DNA of 64,000 nucleotides from Thermoanaerobaculia bacterium. Its GTDB lineage: Bacteria > Acidobacteriota > Thermoanaerobaculia > Multivoradales > Multivoraceae. Shown piece after piece: positions 55,666-62,842 of the stretch. Under the pieces are notes generated by a model that was not told the origin of the DNA, searched no databases, and saw only the letters and a list, made by a program, of their open reading frames with translations. Made by a program: the position numbers and the translations under genes. The DNA is taken from assembly GCA_022826745.1 (NCBI GenBank), contig JAJDUI010000037.1, positions 62,001 through 126,000 of the forward strand, in the 5' to 3' direction. The stretch's first letter is position 1. Each line of letters begins with the position of its first letter.

Positions 55666-56961
55666 TCACACCTGAAGGCGGTGATCGAGCACCATCTCCT
55701 CGGTGAGCGCGGTGCCGAAGCCCGGCTCAGTGGGCGCCAGGAAGTCGCCGTTCTCGAACGGCGCCTGCATCGCGTCGAGGATCGCCGAACCGGTGGCGAA
55801 GCTCTCGGCCATCGTGCAGCTCGGGGCGGTCAGGGAGATCGGCAGTCCCCAGAGGCTGCCGCCGCGGTGGGGGATCAGTTCGAGACCGGCCGCCTCGACC
55901 AGGTCGGCGATGCGCTTCGCCGCCGTCAGGCCGCCGCACCAGGTGATGTCCGGTTGCAACACCTCGGCGGAACCGAGCCGCACGAGGACCTCGAAGCCGT
56001 GCTCCGTGTACTCGTGCTCGCCGCAGGCCACCTTCGTCCAGCCGGGACCGCCGCCGCCGATCCTCTCGACGAGTTCGGCGTAGCCGAAGACGTTGTCCGG
56101 AGAGAGCAGCTCCTCCATGAAGTAGAGCTTCGCCGGACGCAGGCGCTCGGCGACGCCGACCGCCCAGTCGACGGTTCCGTTGCGCGAGACGCAGTCCGTC
56201 ATCAGGTTGCCCTCGGGACCCATCGCCTCGCGGGCGGCGAGGACGTCGTCGATCCACTGATCGGTCTCGGCCTCGGAGCTGTGGGGCCCGATCGGCAGGA
56301 TGCGCTTGAAGTGGCGGATGCCGAGGGCCTTGCCGGCCGCGATGTCGCCGCCGGTCTGGTAGACGGCGACGCGATCGTCGGGCTGTCCGCCGAGCAGAGC
56401 ATGGACCGACTCGCCGGTGTGCTTGCCCTTGATGTCCCAGAGCGCCGTGTCGACCGCCGAGAGCGCCATCGCGAAGATGCCGCGCCGGCCGTAGAGCACT
56501 GCCGAGCTGTACATCTGGTCCCAGAGCTGGTGGACGTTGAGCGGGTTCGTGCCGACCAGGAGGTGCTTGAGATGGCCGTCGATGATCTCGACCGCGGCGC
56601 TGCCCCCGGCGCCCATGCCGAAGCCGGTGATCCCGGCGTTCGTCTTGATGATCGCGATGATCGCGGACGGAAGCTGCTCGAAAGGTCCGCCCCAGCGCCA
56701 GCGGCGGGGATCGTCGTCGCCGGAGAAGACCGGCGGATCGAGCAGGCCCTCGGAGCGCTGGTTGATGTAGACGGGATAGGCGTCGACCGAGCGGATCGTG
56801 ATTCGATCCGAGTCTCCGTCTTCGGGCTGCGGCCCGGAGCAGGCGCCGGTTGCCGTGCCGGCGATTCCCGCAGATGCCGCGACCGCCGCGAGACCGGCGC
56901 TGCGGCTCAGGAAGTCACGGCGGCTCGATCGGCCAGGCGCGGCGAAGTCGTACTGTCTCAT
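55666..56961 (-). CDS. Tat-exported enolase-superfamily enzyme, rhamnonate-dehydratase-like
   Basis: 431 aa. A Tat signal (SSRRDFLSRSAG, Arg14-Arg15) precedes a mandelate racemase/muconate lactonizing enzyme fold. The metal ligands appear as Asp in NLMTDCVSRNG, Glu in KLYFMEELLSPDN and Glu in VACGEHEYTEHGF; IPHRGGSLWG carries the general-acid/base His. The GEHEYTEHGFEVL and QPDITWCGGLTAAKRIADL segments resemble L-rhamnonate dehydratase. Export of an enolase-superfamily enzyme is unusual. It is coupled to the small hydrolase upstream (4-nt overlap) and followed by a PQQ dehydrogenase 20 nt later: a periplasmic sugar-acid pathway is plausible. Confidence 0.85.
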   Translation of the reverse strand: MRQYDFAAPGRSSRRDFLSRSAGLAAVAASAGIAGTATGACSGPQPEDGDSDRITIRSVDAYPVYINQRSEGLLDPPVFSGDDDPRRWRWGGPFEQLPSAIIAIIKTNAGITGFGMGAGGSAAVEIIDGHLKHLLVGTNPLNVHQLWDQMYSSAVLYGRRGIFAMALSAVDTALWDIKGKHTGESVHALLGGQPDDRVAVYQTGGDIAAGKALGIRHFKRILPIGPHSSEAETDQWIDDVLAAREAMGPEGNLMTDCVSRNGTVDWAVGVAERLRPAKLYFMEELLSPDNVFGYAELVERIGGGGPGWTKVACGEHEYTEHGFEVLVRLGSAEVLQPDITWCGGLTAAKRIADLVEAAGLELIPHRGGSLWGLPISLTAPSCTMAESFATGSAILDAMQAPFENGDFLAPTEPGFGTALTEEMVLDHRLQV

Positions 56962-57710
56962 GGGGCAAGCTCCGAGGTGTTCGCTGCGACGAAGTCCGTG
57001 AAGATCGCGGTGGCGAGGTCGGGCCGCTGAAGCACCGAGCCGTGGCCGACGTTCTCCATCACGACGAGTTCCGCGTCGGGCGCCATGGCGGCCAGATCGC
57101 GGCTGGATGGGAGGTTCGGGTCATGGTCCCCGGTGGCGACCAGGGTCTTCATCGCCAGCCCCCGCGCCGCGGCCGCGAGGTCGAAGCCCCTGGAGATCGC
57201 CTGCATGGCGGGGCGGACCGAATCGGGGTGGGCGTGTTCGCGCCAGCCGGTGGGCCTCTCGAAGCGCCTGATGCCCGCGGCCTCCTGCTTGCGGACGGCT
57301 TCGCGGCTGCCCTCCCGCTGCGCGGGAACGTCCGGCGGGTCGATCGCGGCATCGTAGAGCGCAAGCAGGTCGACTCGTTCGGGGTGGAGCGCGGCATGGG
57401 CCAGAGCCGCCCGCGACCCCCAGGCCATGGACCAGACGTGGGAGCGCTCGATCCCGAGTGCGTCGAGAATCGTGACGGCGTCCGCCGCGTACTGTTCCAG
57501 CGTGTACTGGGAGGGATCCGCCGCCGGCGTGCTCTGGCCGGTGCCGCGGATGTCGAAGCGGATGGTGCGGTAGCCGCTTCCCAGGCGCTCGACGATGAAG
57601 TCCCACATGCGGAGCGTGCAGCCGCCGCCGTTCCAGAAGAGGACGGCCGGCGCCTTCCGGTCGCCGTCGACCTCGACATTCAGCGTCGCGCCGTCCACCT
57701 CGATTCGCAT
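56958..57710 (-). CDS. Alpha/beta-hydrolase-fold protein lacking the nucleophile
   Basis: 250 aa, cytoplasmic. Fold landmarks: FWNGGGCTLRMWD (oxyanion), RFDIRGTGQST, and a C-terminal TGDHDPNLP (Asp) and NVGHGS (His). The nucleophile elbow, normally GHSWGG-like, reads SMAWGS with Ala96 where Ser should be. It could be an inactive partner, a ligand-binding protein or use other residues. I start at the ATG 57710, the beginning of the family-like sequence. The stop overlaps the enolase-family start. It diverges from the second PQQ dehydrogenase by 91 bp. Confidence 0.78.
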   Translation of the reverse strand: MRIEVDGATLNVEVDGDRKAPAVLFWNGGGCTLRMWDFIVERLGSGYRTIRFDIRGTGQSTPAADPSQYTLEQYAADAVTILDALGIERSHVWSMAWGSRAALAHAALHPERVDLLALYDAAIDPPDVPAQREGSREAVRKQEAAGIRRFERPTGWREHAHPDSVRPAMQAISRGFDLAAAARGLAMKTLVATGDHDPNLPSSRDLAAMAPDAELVVMENVGHGSVLQRPDLATAIFTDFVAANTSELAP

Positions 57711-57801
57711 CGGAAGCCTCGATGATGTCACTTGCCGGCCGTCGTCGTGGGCTAGAGTCCGCGTCTTGTCGTTGAGAACAGCGAGGAAACGGAGGCGCTG
57801 C

Positions 57802-59637
57802 ATGAAGAGCGCTAGCGCGGCGGAGTGCCCGGATGACATGCCGGCGAGGGCGCCGGCGCACCCGGTCCGGACGGTGGTTGCGACGCTTGCCCTGGGCTTC
57901 GCGTTCAGCGCCGTATTGGCGGCCCAGGACGCGGCATCGACCTTCGTGCCGGTCACGAACGAAATGCTGGAGAACCCGCCCGATTCGGAGTGGCTCATGT
58001 TCCGCCGCACGCACGACAGTTGGGGCTACAGCCCGCTCGACCAGGTCGACCGGGAGAACGTGGGCAGCCTGAGTCTTGTCTGGGCTCGAGAGGTGGAGGT
58101 GGGAACGTCCGAGATCACGCCCCTGGCCTACGACGGCGTGCTCTACATCCCGTCGTTCGAGGACACGATCGAGGCCGTCGACTCGACGACCGGCGAGTTC
58201 ATCTGGCGTTACACGCGGGAACAGCCCGAGGGTCTCTATGCGCAGGTCGGCTTCAACGCGAAGAACAACCGGAACATCGCGATCTACGACCGGTTGATCC
58301 TGAACAACAGCGACGACAACCACGCCTTCGCGCTCGACGCCGAGACGGGAGAGCTGGTCTGGGAGACGCAGATCCTGGACTGGGAGGTCAACCCCGCCAC
58401 CCACAGCTCGGGCCCGATCGTCGCGGATGGCCGCGTCGTCTCCGGACGCAGTTGCCGACCCTGGGGCGGACCCGAGTCCTGCATCATGATCGCGCTCGAC
58501 GCGCTGACCGGAGAGGAACTCTGGCGGACGCGGACGATGCCGGCGCCCGGCGAGCCCGGGGACGAGACCTGGGGCGACGTGCCGTTCGAGAAGCGCCACC
58601 ACGTCGGCACCTGGATGGTTCCCAGCTACGACCCGGAACTCGAACTCATCTACTTCGGCACCGCCGTTACGTCGCCCGCGCCGAAGTTCATGCTCGGCGG
58701 CACCGATCTGACGCACCTCTACCACAACTCGACCCTGGCGCTCGAGGCGGAGACCGGCGAGATCCGCTGGTACTTCCAGCACCTGAACGACCACTGGGAC
58801 CTCGACCATCCGTTCGAGCGGATCCTCGTCGACCTCCCCGTGTCACCCGATCCGGAGGCGGTGCGCTGGATCCGGGAGGGTCTCGAACCGGGCGAGACGC
58901 GCAAGGTGATGACCGGGATCCCGGGCAAGACCGGCTTCGTCTACACGCTGGACCGCGAAACCGGCGAGTTCCTCTGGGCCCGGCCGACCGTGCCGCAGAA
59001 CGTGGTCGTCGACATCGACGAGACGACCGGTCGGGCCGTCGAGAACACCGAGATCATCTTCACGGAGCTCGAACAGGAGATGCTCGTCTGTCCGACCTGG
59101 ATCGGCGGAAGGGACTGGGAGGCCGGCTCCTACAGCCCGCTGACCCGGACGCTGTATCACCCGCTGCGCAACATGTGCGCGCGGATGCTGGCGACGGGCG
59201 ACACGAACAGTCCGCGGGCGCAGGCGTTCGAACAGCAGGTCGCGATCTACAACCTGGCCGCCGATCACATCAAGGCGCCCGGCGAGGAGTACCTCGGCAC
59301 CGTGTACGCGATCTCGGCGGTTACGGGCGAAACGAAGTGGCTGTTCGAGACGGAGGGTGGGACCTACTCCGTCGTCGCCACGGGCGGCGGCCTGATCTTC
59401 GGCGGCGACGCGCTTGGACACTTCCGCGCCTTCGATCACGAGACCGGCGAGGTGCTGTGGGAGGTCAACGTCGGCGCCCCGGCGATGGGCTACCCGATCT
59501 CCTACGCCGTCGACGGCCGCCAGTACGTGGCCATCTCTACCGGGCCGGGAAGTCTCCGCCACACCCCCGAAGGCGCTGCCCGCGCCCGGGGCGGGAGTCT
59601 GTTCGTGTTCGCACTGCCGGAGGGCCGCCAGGACTAA
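57802..59637 (+). CDS. PQQ-dependent dehydrogenase, no cytochrome domain
   Basis: 611 aa. Signal peptide ending FSAVLAAQDA. Begins FVPVTNEMLENPPDSEWLMFRRTHDSWGYSPLDQ, strikingly like the paralogue at 53516 (FVPVTQEMLNDPEPGQWLHWRG...WGYSPLDQ), followed by PQQ-propeller blades with GEFIWRY, GELVWETQ, GEELWRTR and GEIRWYFQ. It ends after the propeller, so electrons must go to a separate cytochrome. GGAGG lies before the ATG. Acts in the periplasm; substrate unknown. Confidence 0.9.
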   Translation: MKSASAAECPDDMPARAPAHPVRTVVATLALGFAFSAVLAAQDAASTFVPVTNEMLENPPDSEWLMFRRTHDSWGYSPLDQVDRENVGSLSLVWAREVEVGTSEITPLAYDGVLYIPSFEDTIEAVDSTTGEFIWRYTREQPEGLYAQVGFNAKNNRNIAIYDRLILNNSDDNHAFALDAETGELVWETQILDWEVNPATHSSGPIVADGRVVSGRSCRPWGGPESCIMIALDALTGEELWRTRTMPAPGEPGDETWGDVPFEKRHHVGTWMVPSYDPELELIYFGTAVTSPAPKFMLGGTDLTHLYHNSTLALEAETGEIRWYFQHLNDHWDLDHPFERILVDLPVSPDPEAVRWIREGLEPGETRKVMTGIPGKTGFVYTLDRETGEFLWARPTVPQNVVVDIDETTGRAVENTEIIFTELEQEMLVCPTWIGGRDWEAGSYSPLTRTLYHPLRNMCARMLATGDTNSPRAQAFEQQVAIYNLAADHIKAPGEEYLGTVYAISAVTGETKWLFETEGGTYSVVATGGGLIFGGDALGHFRAFDHETGEVLWEVNVGAPAMGYPISYAVDGRQYVAISTGPGSLRHTPEGAARARGGSLFVFALPEGRQD

Positions 59638-59747
59638 ATCTCCAACAAGGTTGTAGGGGCTGCTAGGATCCAGGAATCCGAATCAATCCCGGCGCGGCTG
59701 AGCGTGTCGCGTGAAGGCCGGCGTCCGGTCCTTGACGGAGGTTCCTG

Positions 59748-60530
59748 GTGGCAGAGCGTCCCACCTACGCCTTCGGGCCGTTTCTTCTCGATGCCGCGGA
59801 GCGGCGGTTGCTCCGCCGCGGGCGGGTCGTGCCAGTGCGGCCGAAGATCTTCCAGACGCTGAAGGTGCTCGTCGAGAACCGCGACCGTCTGGTCCACAAG
59901 GACGAGTTGATGGCGATGGTGTGGCCCGACACCAACGTCGCCGAGAGCAACCTCACGCACAACCTGTCCGTGCTGCGGAAGATCCTGGGCCAGGATGGGG
60001 AGACGCAGTACGTCGTCACGGTGCCCGGCCGCGGCTACCGCTTCACGGCTCCGGTCAGGACGCCGGTCGGGGGATCGATCGCGGTGCGGCCCTTCGCCAA
60101 CATGACGCCCGATCCGGAACAGGACTTCTTCTGTGAGGGGTTGGTGGAGGAGGTCGTCGAGGCGCTGGTGCGGGTCGATGGACTTCGGGTCGTGTCCCGG
60201 ACCTCCTCGTTCGACCGAGGGCTGGCCCGCCTGAGCGCACCCCGGTTCGGCCGGAAGCTGGGCGTGGCGGCGATCCTCGAAGGCAGCGCACGAAGGTCCG
60301 GCGACCGGGTGCGGATCTCGGTTCAGCTCATCCGGGTCGCCGACGGCATCCATCTCTGGTCCCGCCACTACGACCGGGTCCTCGGCACGATCTCCCAGAT
60401 TCAGATTCAGGAGGATGTCGCTCGGGCGATCGCGCGTCGGGTGAAGGTCGAACTCCGGACTCCCAATGCCCGCCGGGCGAGGCGGCTCCCGGCGGACAAC
60501 CAGGAAGTGTGGCGGGCGGAGTGGGGCTGA
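59748..60530 (+). CDS. CadC-like regulator: OmpR-type winged helix plus TolB-N-like domain
   Basis: 260 aa. Residues 8-105 are an OmpR/PhoB-type winged helix (FGPFLLDAAERRLLRRG... VWPDTNVAESNLTHNLSVLRKILG... GRGYRF). Residues 110-235 (SIAVRPFANMTPDPEQDFFCEGLVEEVVEAL... LGVAAILEGSARRSGDRVRISVQLIRVADGIHLWSRHYDR) match the TolB-N/adenylyl-cyclase-associated domain that usually precedes long TPR arrays. Here the protein stops before any TPR, and there is no transmembrane helix, so it may be a truncated or minimal form. GTG start with GGAGG. Ends 4 bp from the convergent TetR gene. Confidence 0.85.
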   Translation: MAERPTYAFGPFLLDAAERRLLRRGRVVPVRPKIFQTLKVLVENRDRLVHKDELMAMVWPDTNVAESNLTHNLSVLRKILGQDGETQYVVTVPGRGYRFTAPVRTPVGGSIAVRPFANMTPDPEQDFFCEGLVEEVVEALVRVDGLRVVSRTSSFDRGLARLSAPRFGRKLGVAAILEGSARRSGDRVRISVQLIRVADGIHLWSRHYDRVLGTISQIQIQEDVARAIARRVKVELRTPNARRARRLPADNQEVWRAEWG

Positions 60531-60534
60531 TCCC

Positions 60535-61155
60535 CTAGCCGGTCGCCGTGCCGGCTCCGCGCAGCCCGACGAGCAGCGTCTCCGTGGTCTGGTTGAGCAG
60601 CGCGTCCACATCGAAGTTCGGGTCGATCTGCCGCTCGATCAGAAGCGACGCCAGCCCATGGACCGCGCTCCAGGCCACGTAGGCCTGTGCCCGCGGATCC
60701 TCTCGCTCGATCTCGCCGCGCTGCTGGTGGACGCGGATCACGCCGATCAAGTGCTCAAGCAGGACGGCGGCCGCCTCCCGCAGCTCGGGGTGGTCCTGGC
60801 GCGCCAGCGCCTCCCTGCCGTACATCAAGCGGTAGTGCGCCGGGTTCTCGAGGGCGAAGCGGACGTACTGTTCTCCCATGTGCCGGAGCCGCTCCACGCT
60901 AGACCCCGCTGCCCCGGTACTGCTGCCCCGGAGACGTCGGTTGAGACGCCGGAAGCCTTCGACTGCGACCGCCACCAGTAGCGCCGTCTTGTCCGGGAAG
61001 TGGCGGTAGGGCGCGGCCCGCGAAACGCCTAGGCGGCTGCCGATCGCCCGCATCGTCACGCTGGCGGCGCCGCCCTCCGAGATCATGGCCGCGGCCTCCT
61101 CGACGAGCGCGGCCCGGAGGTCTCCGTGGTGGTAGGCGTGATCTCGCTCGGCCAT
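60535..61155 (-). CDS. TetR-family transcriptional repressor
   Basis: 206 aa. Winged-helix-free TetR layout: the N-terminal helix-turn-helix (ISEGGAASVTMRAIGSRLGVSRAAPYRHFPDKTALLVAVA) is followed by a helical ligand-binding domain with FALENPAHYRLMYG, the WHG-type TetR C-terminal domain. It diverges from the FG-GAP genes across an 88-bp region with two perfect GTTGACnnnGTCAAC palindromes, which are its likely operators. Ligand unknown. Confidence 0.93.
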   Translation of the reverse strand: MAERDHAYHHGDLRAALVEEAAAMISEGGAASVTMRAIGSRLGVSRAAPYRHFPDKTALLVAVAVEGFRRLNRRLRGSSTGAAGSSVERLRHMGEQYVRFALENPAHYRLMYGREALARQDHPELREAAAVLLEHLIGVIRVHQQRGEIEREDPRAQAYVAWSAVHGLASLLIERQIDPNFDVDALLNQTTETLLVGLRGAGTATG

Positions 61156-61178
61156 AGCTGATTATGGCCAAGGCCGAT

Positions 61179-61193
61179 GTTGACAATGTCAAC
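61179..61193. promoter_or_regulatory. TetR operator 1
   Basis: GTTGACAATGTCAAC, a perfect 15-bp palindrome with GTTGAC arms. It includes the TTGACA -35 box of the FG-GAP promoter. Confidence 0.8.
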
Positions 61194-61208
61194 AGGAGGG
61201 TGTATGTT
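61180..61208 (+). promoter_or_regulatory. Sigma-70-type promoter for the FG-GAP operon
   Basis: TTGACA at 61180-61185 and TATGTT at 61203-61208 with a 17-nt spacer. The -35 lies inside operator 1 and the -10 overlaps operator 2, so a bound repressor would block RNA polymerase. Confidence 0.7.
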
Positions 61209-61220
61209 GACGCCGTCAAC
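61206..61220. promoter_or_regulatory. TetR operator 2
   Basis: GTTGACGCCGTCAAC, a perfect palindrome with the same arms as operator 1, centred 27 bp from it. Confidence 0.8.
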
Positions 61221-61243
61221 AACGTCGTGGAGGAAAAAACACC

Positions 61244-62842
61244 ATGAGAAAGCGACGGACGAGCGGTAGCAGGCGGCGGTATCGATCAAGCCGGGCTTCC
61301 CTGCTGATGCTTCGCGTTTGTATGTGGGGATGCGTGGTGCCGGCCGGCGCACAGGCCGGCGCCGGACCTGTTCCGGCGTACGTCCCCGCTCGCTACGACG
61401 TGGTCACGGGGGCCGCGAACCGCCAGACCGTGCTGACAGGGTTCCTCCTGGGCGGCCCGGTGGCGGACCTCGTCGCGGTGAGTGCGGACGGCGCCGGAGG
61501 TCGCCACCTTCGCGTCTTCTCGTTCGCCGAGAGCGGCTGGGACCCGCGAGTCGAGACCACTCTCCCTCCCGACGTGTCCTTCGTCGACGTGGCCAACATC
61601 AACGGGATGGACCGCCTGATCGCCTGCGGCGGCGGCCGCCTGAGCTGGTTCGATCCCGAAGCGGCGGCGGTACGGGAGTTGGCCGCGGTGACCTGCGACT
61701 TCGGTGACTCTTCCCGGGCCGAAGTACTCCATGTCGACATCACTCGCGACGTGAACGGAGACGGCCGCGACGACCTGGTCGTGCCGCACGGCCACGGCTT
61801 CCAGGTGCTCGTCCAGATAAGCGGCGGAGCGTTCGCCGATGCGTTGAAGATAGGCCCCGACGGCGCACTTGACCGCGTCTACGCTGCCGACGGATACCGG
61901 TACCGGCCCTGGGTTCAAGGTGGCCGCTTCCACGAGGTGGACTACAACCTGGATGGCCGCATCGACCTCGTGTTCTGGAACCGGGACCGCTTTGAAGTGC
62001 ATCTCCAGGAAGAACACGGCTTCTTCGCCCCGCAGGCCCGGACGTTCACGACCGATGTGGCATTCGACTCCGACGACCCCGCCTTCCTCGCGGCTCCTCA
62101 GGAGGTTCGCCGCCGCCGTCTGGATCAGGAACTGACCGGAGCCACGGCGGGACGCGTGCTGCACTCGCTGACCGACATGAACGGCGACGGCGTCGCCGAC
62201 CTGGTGGTCTTCTCGCTGGAGATCAAGAGCATGTGGAGCGTTCGCTCCGCCTACGAGGTGCATTTCGGCGCGCCGACGCCGGATGGCGGCATCGTGTTCG
62301 CGCCCGATGCGAGTAGCGCGATCCAGTCGGACGGGCTCCCGTTCGGGTTGGCCCCCCACGACTTCGACCGCGACGGCCAGGTCGACGTGATGTACACGAC
62401 GATCAAGCTTGGCGTCCTCAGGTCGATCGGAATAGTGAGCCGCGGCTTGCTGACCCGCTCCATGCGGATGCATCTGGAGTTCTACCGCATGGAGGGTGGC
62501 GTCTATCGCGACCAACCGAACGCCGTCCGCAAGGCCAAGGGGCGCGCCCCGGGCGTTTCAGGGGAGAAGGCCCTCTTCCACCCGTCGGTGTTGATCGGGG
62601 ATGTGAACGGCGACCGCCGCTCGGACCTGCTGGTGCAGAAGGGCCAGGAAGGACTGCGCGTCTATCTCGGCGAGCCAGGGCCGATGCTGTTCGCCCGGCG
62701 ACCGCAGAGCGTGGCGGTCGCCATGCCCAACGAGGAGTACACGTGGCTGGTGGACCTCAACCAGGACGGTAAGCAGGATGTCCTGATGCATCACCCGTCC
62801 ACGACCGAGCCGCATCGCGTGACGATGCTGGTCGCACGATGA
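61244..62842 (+). CDS. Exported FG-GAP/VCBS-type repeat protein (first of a tandem pair)
   Basis: 532 aa. A long basic leader (RKRRTSGSRRRYRSSRAS) precedes a signal core and AGAQAG cleavage-like site. Six calcium-binding-like loops are visible in order: DVNGDGRDD, NLDGRID, DMNGDGVAD, DFDRDGQVD, DVNGDRRSD and DLNQDGKQD, typical of FG-GAP/integrin-alpha-like beta-propellers that bind calcium and surface ligands. GGAGG lies before the ATG. Repressed by the divergent TetR, by sequence of the promoter. The stop overlaps the start of its paralogue (ATGA). Function unknown. Confidence 0.85.
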   Translation: MRKRRTSGSRRRYRSSRASLLMLRVCMWGCVVPAGAQAGAGPVPAYVPARYDVVTGAANRQTVLTGFLLGGPVADLVAVSADGAGGRHLRVFSFAESGWDPRVETTLPPDVSFVDVANINGMDRLIACGGGRLSWFDPEAAAVRELAAVTCDFGDSSRAEVLHVDITRDVNGDGRDDLVVPHGHGFQVLVQISGGAFADALKIGPDGALDRVYAADGYRYRPWVQGGRFHEVDYNLDGRIDLVFWNRDRFEVHLQEEHGFFAPQARTFTTDVAFDSDDPAFLAAPQEVRRRRLDQELTGATAGRVLHSLTDMNGDGVADLVVFSLEIKSMWSVRSAYEVHFGAPTPDGGIVFAPDASSAIQSDGLPFGLAPHDFDRDGQVDVMYTTIKLGVLRSIGIVSRGLLTRSMRMHLEFYRMEGGVYRDQPNAVRKAKGRAPGVSGEKALFHPSVLIGDVNGDRRSDLLVQKGQEGLRVYLGEPGPMLFARRPQSVAVAMPNEEYTWLVDLNQDGKQDVLMHHPSTTEPHRVTMLVAR

